Shown one piece after another: positions 1 to 6,016 of a DNA stretch of 7,428 nucleotides. Both the position numbers and the translations under genes were made by a program. Position 1 is the first letter of the stretch, and the number at the start of each line of letters is the position of its first letter. Below the pieces are notes generated by a model. The model saw nothing but the letters and a program-made list of their open reading frames with translations, was not told where the DNA came from and made no database searches. Source of the DNA: CAYMRB01 sp964392615 (GTDB lineage Bacteria; Planctomycetota; UBA8108); NCBI GenBank assembly GCA_964392615.1, contig CAYMRB010000482.1, positions 1 to 7,428 of the forward strand, written 5' to 3'.

Positions 1-74
1 CGTAGAGAGCGCCTCCGTCTCCCTCTCCCCGACCGGTACACGGGGCCGGCTCCGGCATCGACTGCGACGACACC

Positions 75-104
75 GACTCCGACTCCGACTCCGACTCCGA
101 CTCC
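75..104. repeat. (GACTCC)5 hexanucleotide tandem repeat
   Basis: Five perfect head-to-tail copies of GACTCC lie just upstream of the decarboxylase promoter. Read on the plus strand they would give Asp-Ser, Thr-Pro or Arg-Leu dipeptides depending on frame. The Asp-Ser frame ends at a TGA at 111-113 but has a TAG at 3-5 and no ATG, GTG or TTG between them, so no complete gene is supported there. A minus-strand frame (Ser-Glu repeats, then an ATG at 58-56) stays open to the left edge and could belong to a gene outside the window. I see no gene in the first 106 bases that I can defend. Confidence 0.85.
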
Positions 105-109
105 CCGTG

Positions 110-138
110 GTGACACCTCCCCGTCGCTCCGGCATAAT
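110..138 (+). promoter_or_regulatory. Sigma70-like promoter for the decarboxylase gene
   Basis: GTGACA at 110-115 and CATAAT at 133-138 are separated by exactly 17 bases, and each box differs from the TTGACA/TATAAT consensus at one position. The AT-rich -10 box stands out in this GC-rich DNA. A start site about 7 bases downstream would fall near 145, only a few bases before the ATG at 149, implying a leaderless or nearly leaderless transcript. It also argues against using the GTG at 107 or the ATG at 137, which lie within or before the promoter. The call is by sequence only. Confidence 0.5.
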
Positions 139-148
139 GCTCCGCGCC

Positions 149-1615
149 ATGCCCGAATCCGATGCCCTGCCGCTCGAGCTGACGTCCGCCGAGCTGAAAG
201 AACTTCTCGCAGCGGTCGGCGACCGTCTCGGCGAGTTTGTCGAGTCACTCGAGAGCCAGCCGATGCGGCCCGCTCGTCGGTCCGGCGATCCGGTCGGATC
301 GTTCGATGCGGACGCGGCGTGGTTGGCGGCCCCGGTTCCCGAGTCCCCCGCGGCTCCTCGCGAGGTGCTCGAGTTCCTCTTCGAGTCCGTCATCCCGCAC
401 GCGTTCAATGCGGCTGCGCCCGGCTACCTCGCGTATGTGCCGGGTGGTGGCCTGCCGTCCTCGGCTGTGGCCGAACTCGTCGGCGCGATCGTCAATCGCT
501 ATACCGGGCTGTGGATCGCGGCTCCCGCGGCTGTGGAGCTCGAGACTCAGGCGATCCGCTGGCTCGCCGAGCTGCTCGGCATGCCGGACGGGACGCTCGG
601 AGTACTGACGTCGGGCGGCTCGATGTCGACACTTCTCGCGCTGGTCGCCGCCCGGGACAAGCTCGTGCCTCACGACCTGTCACGCGCTGTCGCCTATGCG
701 TCGGACGAGGTCCACCACAGCCTCGACAAGGCCGCGCGCGTCGCTGGCGTCCCGGCGCCGAACGTGCGGCACGTCGCCGTCGACGACCGGTTCCGGCTGT
801 GCCCCACCGCGCTGCGCGACGCGATTCGATGCGACCGCGAACGCGGCTTGGCACCGTTCTTCGTCTGCGCGTCCGCGGGCACCGTGAACACCGGCGCGGT
901 CGATCCGCTCGACGACGTCGCGACGATCGCCGCCGAGGAGAACCTGTGGTTCCACGTCGACGGCGCGTACGGCGCGGCGTTTCGGCTCGTCCCGGAGCTC
1001 GCGCCGCGCTTTCACGGCATGGAGCGAGCGGACTCTCTGACGGTCGACCCGCACAAGGGGCTCTTCCTGCCGTACGGTACCGGCGTGCTGCTCGCGCGCG
1101 AGCTCGGCGATCTCGAGCGCTCCTTCAGCGCCTACGCCTCGTACCTCCCCGCGTTTCAGGATGACCACCAACGCCTCGATTTCTGCGAGCTGACGCCCGA
1201 GCTGACGCGCGACTGGCGCGGCCTGCGGCTTTGGCTCCCCCTGCGACTCCACGGAGCCGCGGCGTTCCGCGACGCGCTGGCTGAGAAGCGCGAATTGGCG
1301 CTCGCCGCCTGGAGCACGTTGAACGAGGAGCCGGACGTCCAGCTCACGTCCGAGCCGGACCTGTCCCTCTTCGCGTTCCGCCAACGCTTCCCCGGCTGCC
1401 CCGATCGAGACGAGGAGAACCGCCGCAATCGCGTCCTGCTCGAACGCATCAACGCGCCGCGCCGCGTGATGCTCACCGGCACGGAGCTCGGCGGCGAGTT
1501 CTTCATCCGCGTCTGCGTTCTCCATCTGCGCACGCACCGTGCACGCGTCGACGAGGCGATCACGACGATCCGCGCCGAGCTCGCCGCCATGCGCACCGAG
1601 CATATGGAGAGTTGA
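149..1615 (+). CDS. PLP-dependent group II amino acid decarboxylase family protein
   Basis: A 488-residue protein of the aromatic-L-amino-acid/tyrosine decarboxylase fold (PLP fold type I), predicted cytoplasmic. Numbered from the ATG at 149, it shows a TSGGSMS segment near the phosphate-binding region, a SDEVHHS motif whose histidine (about 189) should stack on the cofactor, SAGTVNTGAVD around 242-252, HVDGAYGA with Asp271 pairing with the pyridine nitrogen, and DPHKG with His302 and the Schiff-base Lys303. These three residue numbers coincide with those of mammalian DOPA decarboxylase, which supports this start. The frame is open further upstream (GTG 107, ATG 137), but those starts overlap the promoter-like boxes. 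The C-terminal half has the usual RGLRLWLPLRLHG stretch. Such enzymes decarboxylate aromatic or acidic amino acids and some relatives act as transaminases or aldehyde synthases; the substrate cannot be read from the sequence. A methyltransferase gene follows 59 bp downstream. Confidence 0.9.
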   Translation: MPESDALPLELTSAELKELLAAVGDRLGEFVESLESQPMRPARRSGDPVGSFDADAAWLAAPVPESPAAPREVLEFLFESVIPHAFNAAAPGYLAYVPGGGLPSSAVAELVGAIVNRYTGLWIAAPAAVELETQAIRWLAELLGMPDGTLGVLTSGGSMSTLLALVAARDKLVPHDLSRAVAYASDEVHHSLDKAARVAGVPAPNVRHVAVDDRFRLCPTALRDAIRCDRERGLAPFFVCASAGTVNTGAVDPLDDVATIAAEENLWFHVDGAYGAAFRLVPELAPRFHGMERADSLTVDPHKGLFLPYGTGVLLARELGDLERSFSAYASYLPAFQDDHQRLDFCELTPELTRDWRGLRLWLPLRLHGAAAFRDALAEKRELALAAWSTLNEEPDVQLTSEPDLSLFAFRQRFPGCPDRDEENRRNRVLLERINAPRRVMLTGTELGGEFFIRVCVLHLRTHRARVDEAITTIRAELAAMRTEHMES

Positions 1616-1625
1616 CCCCGACTCC

Positions 1626-1634
1626 TGCTATCCT
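1626..1634 (+). promoter_or_regulatory. Possible extended -10 element before the methyltransferase gene
   Basis: TGCTATCCT matches the extended -10 form TGn-TATnnT and lies in the 59-bp gap after the decarboxylase stop. A TTGACC at 1612-1617 resembles a -35 box but is only 11 bases away, too close for a normal sigma70 promoter, so any activity would rest on the extended -10. It would yield a leader of roughly 35 bases before the ATG at 1675. The gene may instead be read through from the decarboxylase. Confidence 0.25.
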
Positions 1635-1674
1635 GTCCCGATCTCGACAAGACCCCGATCACGGCGAAAGCACG

Positions 1675-2472
1675 ATGGTGAAGAGTCAGCTCCCGAACGA
1701 CAAGCACGCCCTCTATCAGCTCTCCGTCCAAGCGCCCGACTTCGAGGTCGGATTCCTGCAACGGGTCTATCGCCAGATCCGAGGCTCGAAGCCGCTTCGC
1801 CTGCGCGAGGACTTCTGCGGCACCGGCCTGCTCGCCTGCGAGTGGGCCAAGCGCGTCCGCGGGGGGGAGGCAGTCGGCCTCGACCTCGACGCTCCGACGC
1901 TCGACTGGGGCCGACGCAACAACCTCGAACCGCTCGGCTCGCGGGGGCAACGCGTCGAGCTCCTGCAACGCGACGTTCTCGATCCGCCGGACTGGCGTGC
2001 GGACATCATCGTCGCGTTCAACTTCTCGTACTTCGTGTTCAAGGATCGCCCGACGCTCGCGAGCTACTTCCGATCCGTCTATGACAGCCTGCCGGCTGAC
2101 GGTCTGTTCGTCGTCGACCTGTACGGGGGACCGGAGGCCCAAGTCGCCCAGGAAGAGCCCCGCGAGCTCGACGAGGGCTTCACGTACGTGTGGGATCAGG
2201 CGCACTACAATCCGATCACCGGCGAAACGGTGTGCCACATCCACTTCGAGTTCCGCGACGGCTCCCGCATGAATCGCGCGTTCACGTACGACTGGCGCCT
2301 GTGGTCGCTGCCCGAGGTGCAGGATCTCCTCGTCGAAAGCGGCTTTCGCAACGTCGAGGTGTTCTGGGAGGGCACGAATCACGCCACGGGTGAGGGCAAC
2401 AACGTGTTCCGCCGCAGCCGCAAGGGAGACGACTCCGCGAGCTGGGTGACGTACGCGGTCGCCGAAAAATAG
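1675..2472 (+). CDS. Class I SAM-dependent methyltransferase
   Basis: A 265-residue soluble protein with a Rossmann-type methyltransferase fold. Motif I is EDFCGTG (about residues 45-51), the SAM-binding loop. Motif II is GLDLD (68-72), with acidic residues suited to binding the ribose hydroxyls. A later strand ADIIVAFNFSYFVF matches motif IV, and GLFVVDLYGG matches motif VI. The end of the protein (EGTNHATGEGNNVFRR, then a WVTYAVAEK tail) resembles a widespread uncharacterised bacterial methyltransferase family, so substrate and pathway are unknown. The frame is open back to a TTG at 1612 that overlaps the decarboxylase stop. The ATG at 1675 is preferred because the conserved part begins just after it and a weak GGCGAAAG precedes it. 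A run of seven G (1861-1867) lies between motifs I and II. The gene is probably co-transcribed with, or just downstream of, the decarboxylase. Confidence 0.85.
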   Translation: MVKSQLPNDKHALYQLSVQAPDFEVGFLQRVYRQIRGSKPLRLREDFCGTGLLACEWAKRVRGGEAVGLDLDAPTLDWGRRNNLEPLGSRGQRVELLQRDVLDPPDWRADIIVAFNFSYFVFKDRPTLASYFRSVYDSLPADGLFVVDLYGGPEAQVAQEEPRELDEGFTYVWDQAHYNPITGETVCHIHFEFRDGSRMNRAFTYDWRLWSLPEVQDLLVESGFRNVEVFWEGTNHATGEGNNVFRRSRKGDDSASWVTYAVAEK

Positions 2473-2518
2473 GCGCGCCGAGCACGACCGGACACCGCTT
2501 CCGACACGCCTTGTACGC

Positions 2519-2540
2519 CGCTCGACACTCGTTGTCGGCG
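2519..2540 (+). other. Weak intergenic hairpin after the methyltransferase gene
   Basis: CGACA (2523-2527) and TGTCG (2533-2537) pair around a five-base loop. Three more pairs, CGC (2519-2521) with GCG (2538-2540), add on if the T at 2522 is bulged. It begins 47 bases after the methyltransferase stop. No U-rich tract follows, so it is not a classical intrinsic terminator. It may simply be chance pairing in GC-rich DNA. Confidence 0.2.
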
Positions 2541-2632
2541 AGGCGAATCCTCCTGCCGCATGGGGCGCCGCTTCCACGACCGCGAGGAGTTGGCCGCTCG
2601 TTTGCTTCCCGCGCTGAACGTCGCAGACGCGT

Positions 2633-2660
2633 CACAGCCCGTTGAAGAAGGGCTGGCAGA
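2633..2660 (+). repeat. Hairpin repeat, copy 1
   Basis: CAGCCC (2635-2640) and GGGCTG (2650-2655) form a six-pair stem around the nine-base loop GTTGAAGAA, followed by GCAG. It is nearly identical in sequence and structure to the copy 46 bases downstream. The arrangement looks like a dispersed palindromic intergenic repeat (REP-like) or an insertion-sequence end remnant. No transposase is present in the window. Confidence 0.75.
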
Positions 2661-2678
2661 CGCCGGGTGTTTCGGCTC

Positions 2679-2708
2679 TCGCAGCCCGTTGAAGAGGGCT
2701 GCTGGCAG
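2679..2708 (+). repeat. Hairpin repeat, copy 2, abutting the lipoprotein RBS
   Basis: GCAGCCC (2681-2687) and GGGCTGC (2696-2702) form a seven-pair stem around the eight-base loop GTTGAAGA, one base shorter than in copy 1. The trailing GGCAG is shared with copy 1. In this copy it runs into the Shine-Dalgarno sequence at 2707-2714, so the hairpin ends four bases before it. That position could affect ribosome access or protect the 5' end of the message; this is inference. Confidence 0.75.
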
Positions 2709-2714
2709 GAGGTG
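2707..2714 (+). promoter_or_regulatory. Strong ribosome binding site for the first lipoprotein gene
   Basis: AGGAGGTG is a full complement to the CACCTCCT anti-Shine-Dalgarno core, with seven bases between AGGAGG and the ATG at 2720. It is the strongest such site in the window and fixes the start of the lipoprotein operon. The next two genes lack comparable sites and probably depend on coupling. Confidence 0.8.
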
Positions 2715-2719
2715 TTCCC

Positions 2720-3370
2720 ATGTCACGTCTCACGCTGCTGGCAGCGGCATCGCTGCTGCCGCTCGTCGCGACCGGCTGTCGGAGTCTGGCGAAGCAACCG
2801 AGCGCAGAGATCATCGGCGGCGCACGGCACGCCACTCCGTCGCGCGACGCACCGAAGGTCCGGCCCGACGACGACGAATGGCGGCGCAAGCCGTATCCAT
2901 TCCCACCGGTCTACTTGTCGTTCACCTCGGGAAGCGGCAACCGATGGCGCATGATCACGCCGCTGTACTGGCAGGTGAAGGGCAAGCACAGCGAACGACA
3001 CACCGTGCCAGCGGTGATGACGTACCACGCGGACCGCCCTTCCGACAGCACGTCCGGTCACGTCCTGAACTGGTTCTGGAAATCGACGCCGAAGGAGAGC
3101 TGGGGCGTCTTCTTCCCGCTGGCGTGGAACTTCGAATCGCCCGAGGCCGACACGGCGCTGTGGGGTCCTCTCTACTCGCGCACCGAGCATACCGGCGATC
3201 GCCGCGAGCGGGTCCTGTTCCCAGGGGTCTACAGCAGCGAGCGCGACGACACCGGATACGAGTACTGGAGCGTCCTGTTACGGCTGATCGGTTACGAGCG
3301 GCAGGTGTTCGACGGCGAACAGTGCGCACGCGTGTGGTTCCTGTTCTTCTGCTACGCCTACATCGACTGA
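2720..3370 (+). CDS. Predicted lipoprotein, aromatic-rich with about 18-residue periodic motif
   Basis: A 216-residue protein of unrecognised family. It begins with a short signal peptide (SRLTLL, then alanine/leucine) ending in a lipobox-like VATGC with Cys20 as the predicted lipidated residue. A charged, low-complexity linker follows to about residue 55. The rest is rich in Trp, Tyr, Phe and Pro and carries a recurring hydrophobic-Pro-Leu-x-Trp/Tyr pattern: FPPVYL (Pro63), ITPLYW (Pro81), TVPAVM (Pro97), FFPLAW (Pro133), WGPLYS (Pro150) and LFPGVY (Pro168). Similar hydrophobic strands without Pro occur near 117, 187 and 208. The spacing of 16-19 residues suggests repeated beta strands or hairpins. 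The start is set by a perfect Shine-Dalgarno site. The next lipoprotein gene begins 8 bp after its stop. No enzymatic motif is visible; a structural or binding role at the envelope is a guess. Confidence 0.8.
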   Translation: MSRLTLLAAASLLPLVATGCRSLAKQPSAEIIGGARHATPSRDAPKVRPDDDEWRRKPYPFPPVYLSFTSGSGNRWRMITPLYWQVKGKHSERHTVPAVMTYHADRPSDSTSGHVLNWFWKSTPKESWGVFFPLAWNFESPEADTALWGPLYSRTEHTGDRRERVLFPGVYSSERDDTGYEYWSVLLRLIGYERQVFDGEQCARVWFLFFCYAYID

Positions 3371-3378
3371 CGGCTCCC

Positions 3379-4272
3379 ATGACACGCCTACGATTCGCCG
3401 CGGCCTGGGCGTGGATCGCAGCCCTCGCTCTCGCGCTGCCCGGTTGCGCTCAGACCGCGCGCATTCAGCTGCTCACCTCGGTCCTCGGCCCGGTCCCCGC
3501 CGCGGATGCGGACGATGCTCCTCGTCCCTACCGCGTCGTGGTCGCGACGCTCCAGTCGCACCGGTACCGCCCATGCGCCAAGAGCGTCGAGATCGTGCGG
3601 CGGAAGCTCGCCGACACGCTCGCCTCCGACCGGCGCTTCCGTGTGCTCGAACCGTTCCCCGCTCCGCCGCGGCCGCGCTCCGAGCTCGAGATGAACTCGG
3701 TCGCTCGATTGCGCGACGCGGACCTGCTCGTCGTTCTGCGCGTCGATCATCTCACGGTGTGCTCCTCGGTACACCACGTGCACCGGTACTGGGACGCGAG
3801 CGCCTCGGGCAGCGCGCAGCTCGTGTCCGTCGCCGATCGTTCGACGCTGTCGAGCGCGAACAAGACCGTCTACCTGTCCACTCGCGTGCGCTACTCGAGC
3901 GGAGAACACGCCCGCGCGCTGATCATCGACCGGCTCGTCGACCGACTGATCGAAGGGCTCCTGGTTCGCCCGACGCCGGTGTTGCTCGACCTGGCCGATC
4001 CGGAGGACGGCACGCAGCGTCCGGCGATCGAACGCGCAAAGCGCGGCGACTGGCACGGCGCCCGTCAGCTGACCAAGCGACGGGTCGACTCGTCAGCACA
4101 CGACGATGCACCTTCGCTGTACAATCTCGGCATCGCGGAGGCGGTCCTCGGACGGCCCGAGGACGCGAGTGAGCACATTCGTCGCGCGGTCGACGCTGCG
4201 CCGGGCATAGACCTCTACAGCCACGCGCTCGAACGTCTCGAGCGCGGCGAGAACCCCTGGAACGTACGATGA
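3379..4272 (+). CDS. Predicted lipoprotein with N-terminal alpha/beta domain and C-terminal TPR-like region
   Basis: A 297-residue protein with a basic N-terminus, a Leu/Ala-rich core and an ALPGC lipobox (Cys23). From about 50 to 125 the pattern is strand (YRVVVATL), helix (VEIVRRKLADTLAS), strand (FRVLEP), helix, strand (ADLLVVLRVDHL). This loosely recalls the CsgG/TolB-N type of envelope lipoprotein domain, an impression rather than an assignment. Residues 215-276 (AIERAKRGDWHGA and YNLGIAEAVLGRPEDASEHIRRAV) read as tetratricopeptide-like helices, suggesting protein-protein contact. Cys66 and Cys128 could form a disulfide in the periplasm. The frame is open far upstream through the preceding gene, but the ATG at 3379 is chosen because a signal peptide starts there, 8 bp after the upstream stop. 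No clear Shine-Dalgarno site is present, consistent with coupled translation. Its stop overlaps the next start as ATGA. Confidence 0.8.
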   Translation: MTRLRFAAAWAWIAALALALPGCAQTARIQLLTSVLGPVPAADADDAPRPYRVVVATLQSHRYRPCAKSVEIVRRKLADTLASDRRFRVLEPFPAPPRPRSELEMNSVARLRDADLLVVLRVDHLTVCSSVHHVHRYWDASASGSAQLVSVADRSTLSSANKTVYLSTRVRYSSGEHARALIIDRLVDRLIEGLLVRPTPVLLDLADPEDGTQRPAIERAKRGDWHGARQLTKRRVDSSAHDDAPSLYNLGIAEAVLGRPEDASEHIRRAVDAAPGIDLYSHALERLERGENPWNVR

Positions 4273-4958
4273 CACCCATCCGCTGGCCGCGCCTCTGCCC
4301 CGTCGCCCTCCTGCCGTTTGTGCTCGGCTGCGCTCCAGAGGCGCTGTTCGTCCTCGAACGCGACGAAGTCCTGAACGAGTACGTCGAGTCTCTCAGCAAC
4401 CGACCGACGCTCGTCGTCGACCTCGATGACACGGTCGTCGACGGCGGGTTGTGGAACTCGACCACCCTGTTCTTCGATCTGTGCTATGGGGCGGAGCCTT
4501 TCCCCGGGGCACCCGAGAGCCTCTGCGATCTCGCGACGCGCTGGAATGTCGTGTTCGTGACCGCGCGGCCGGACTGGGTCAAAGACCAGACCGTCCAGTG
4601 GCTCGACGCGCAGGGTTTCCCGAACGCGCCGGTCCTCTTCTCGCCGAGTCCGCTTCTGACGAGCGACGCGAAGCGCCGGTACAAGGCGGGCGCGATCGGG
4701 GAGCTCCGCGACCGCGGGCTCATCGTGCGCTACGGCGTCGGAGACAAGGCGTCGGACGTCCTCGCATACGACGAGAACGGCGCCAACGCGGTGCTCATCG
4801 TCGAGCGATCCGACGACGGCGACTTCGCCGCGTCGTTCGAAGCGCTCGGCGCCACACAGTACGAATGCGGCTTTGGCAACGTCACGCTCATGACGACCGT
4901 CGACTGCGCGTGGGCTGGCGTGCTCGAGCACCTGCGGTCACGCGAACGGCCGCAGTGA
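4269..4958 (+). CDS. Predicted lipoprotein HAD-superfamily phosphatase (acid phosphatase/LNS2-like)
   Basis: A 229-residue protein with all four haloacid dehalogenase motifs. Motif I is VVDLDDTVVDG, with nucleophile Asp51 and acid/base Asp53. Motif II is VFVTARP, with Thr98. A motif III lysine lies in AKRRYK (Lys135 or Lys139). Motif IV is YGVGDKASDVLAY, with Asp159 and Asp163 for Mg2+. The TARP, GFP, LFSP and YK-x-G-x-I wording recalls the LNS2/lipin-type and the acid phosphatase branches of the superfamily; the substrate (nucleotide, phospholipid or other phosphate ester) is unknown. The N-terminus (VALLPFVLGC, Cys21) is a good lipoprotein signal, so the enzyme should act at the envelope. 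Its ATG overlaps the upstream stop by four bases, making it the third member of a coupled lipoprotein operon. Its 3' end overlaps the convergent peptidase gene by 21 bp, with no visible terminator. Confidence 0.85.
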   Translation: MTPIRWPRLCPVALLPFVLGCAPEALFVLERDEVLNEYVESLSNRPTLVVDLDDTVVDGGLWNSTTLFFDLCYGAEPFPGAPESLCDLATRWNVVFVTARPDWVKDQTVQWLDAQGFPNAPVLFSPSPLLTSDAKRRYKAGAIGELRDRGLIVRYGVGDKASDVLAYDENGANAVLIVERSDDGDFAASFEALGATQYECGFGNVTLMTTVDCAWAGVLEHLRSRERPQ

Positions 4959-6002
4959 CACGTCGCCGCCCAACTCGCCGACGACGGTCGCGAGCAACGT
5001 CGCAATCGAATCGAGATCGGACAGGCTCACGACCTCCGACGGCGTGTGCATGTAGCGGCACGGCACGCTGACGAGGCCGATCGGAACGCCCCGGCGCGAG
5101 CGATAGAACAGGTCGCCATCGGTGCCGGTGCGATTCTCGAGGACCTCGTACTGCAGATCGATCGACGCCTTCTTCGCCGCGGCCTCGACAAGGCCGACGA
5201 GCGACTCGTTCAGCCGCGGACCGCGAGCGACCACCGGCCCCTTGGCGAGACCGATCTCGGCGACATCGGAGGTTGACACGTCGGGCTGATCCGACGCGAA
5301 CGTGACGTCGACGACCAGCGCGAGGTCCGGCTCGAGATCGTAGGCCGCGGTCAGCGCTCCCTCGCCGCCGAGCTCCTCGCAGACGGTCGACAGAGCGATG
5401 ACGCAGGCCTCCGGCGCCTCCGAGCCGAGCCGCCGGAACGCCTCGGCGGCGCAGAACACGCCCGCGCGATTGTCCGTCGACTTCGACGCGATCAAGTCGT
5501 CGCCCAATCGCGTGATGCCACGACGGAACGTGATCGGATCGCCCGGACGGACCTTCTCCAGCGCGTCGTCCTTCGAGGCGCAGCCGATGTCGATGTACAG
5601 CTTCGACACCTTGCCGATCTTGCCGCGCTCGTCGTTCGACTGCAGGTGGGTCGGCTTGCGTCCGAGCACGCCGTCGACGACGCCCCCGGCCGTGTGGATC
5701 TCGACGCGCGATCCCGGCAACGTCGTGGAGTCGACGCCGCCGATGCCGCGGAAGAACACGAACCCATCGTCGTCGACATGGTGAACGATGAGGCCGATCT
5801 CGTCCGCATGCCCGGTCACGACCACGCGCGGCGTCCCTTGCGGATTGCGGATCGCGGCGACCGATCCGTGCGGCGTCCATCGGATCTCATCGGCGCAGTC
5901 GCGCACGTACTCCGCGAAGATCTTCTGCACGGGCCCCTCGCTGCCAGAGGGCCCCGGCGCGTCGAGCAACGCGCGAAAGAAGTCGAACGTCGACGGTTGC
6001 AA
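4938..6002 (-). CDS. M42-family metallo-aminopeptidase (glutamyl aminopeptidase/endoglucanase M-like)
   Basis: A dizinc exopeptidase expected to trim peptides in the cytoplasm, often as a large tetrahedral oligomer in this family. From the TTG at 6002 the protein is 354 residues, the usual M42 length. Metal and catalytic residues are in order: His65 and Asp67 in TGHADEIG, bridging Asp177 in KSTDNRAG, Glu209/Glu210 in VCEELGGEG, Asp232 in VVDVTFA, and His319 in CRYMHTPSE. These numbers are close to those of characterised M42 enzymes. The TTG has a GAGGAG site eight bases upstream. The frame stays open to a GTG at 6119, which would add 39 residues with a hydrophobic stretch (VVVFAAGAAAT, then Cys) resembling a lipoprotein signal but with Thr before the Cys, which is non-canonical. 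I prefer TTG 6002, moderately. The gene is convergent with the HAD phosphatase and divergent from the MBL hydrolase. Confidence 0.9.
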   Translation of the reverse strand: MQPSTFDFFRALLDAPGPSGSEGPVQKIFAEYVRDCADEIRWTPHGSVAAIRNPQGTPRVVVTGHADEIGLIVHHVDDDGFVFFRGIGGVDSTTLPGSRVEIHTAGGVVDGVLGRKPTHLQSNDERGKIGKVSKLYIDIGCASKDDALEKVRPGDPITFRRGITRLGDDLIASKSTDNRAGVFCAAEAFRRLGSEAPEACVIALSTVCEELGGEGALTAAYDLEPDLALVVDVTFASDQPDVSTSDVAEIGLAKGPVVARGPRLNESLVGLVEAAAKKASIDLQYEVLENRTGTDGDLFYRSRRGVPIGLVSVPCRYMHTPSEVVSLSDLDSIATLLATVVGELGGDVSLRPFA

Positions 6003-6010
6003 AATCGGCT

Positions 6011-6016
6011 CTCCTC
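6011..6016 (-). promoter_or_regulatory. Ribosome binding site supporting a TTG start for the M42 peptidase
   Basis: On the minus strand GAGGAG lies eight bases before an in-frame TTG at 6002-6000. This placement decides for the shorter peptidase reading over the GTG at 6119, which lacks a comparable site. Confidence 0.5.

Noticed and set aside
3..113. Short Asp-Ser-rich reading frame as the end of an upstream gene
   Set aside because: A TAG at 3-5 blocks extension from the left, and no start codon is present between it and the TGA at 111-113.
680..1603. Minus-strand open frame of 307 codons opposite the decarboxylase
   Set aside because: It is an antisense shadow of a gene with clear catalytic motifs. 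GC-rich DNA routinely leaves such frames open, and the translation shows no recognisable domain.
1612..1634. TTGACC and TATCCT as a complete -35/-10 promoter
   Set aside because: The spacer is only 11 bases, outside the 16-19 range for sigma70. Only the extended -10 is kept, at low confidence.
1156..2577. Minus-strand open frame of 473 codons across the decarboxylase end and methyltransferase
   Set aside because: Its translation is Arg/Ser-rich and low in complexity, and it opposes two genes with family motifs. It is a shadow.
2635..2702. The twin hairpins as an intrinsic terminator for the methyltransferase
   Set aside because: Neither stem is followed by a U tract and they lie more than 160 bases past the stop, next to the following gene's ribosome site.
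2633..2708. The two hairpin repeats as a CRISPR array
   Set aside because: There are only two units, each an internal palindrome with small indels between copies, with a single gap and no cas genes in the window.
2560..3378. Long open frame running from 2560 into the second lipoprotein gene (570 codons in total)
   Set aside because: The upstream 273 codons overlap the well-supported first lipoprotein in another frame and are Arg/Ala-rich with no domain. The signal peptide and coupling place the true start at 3379.
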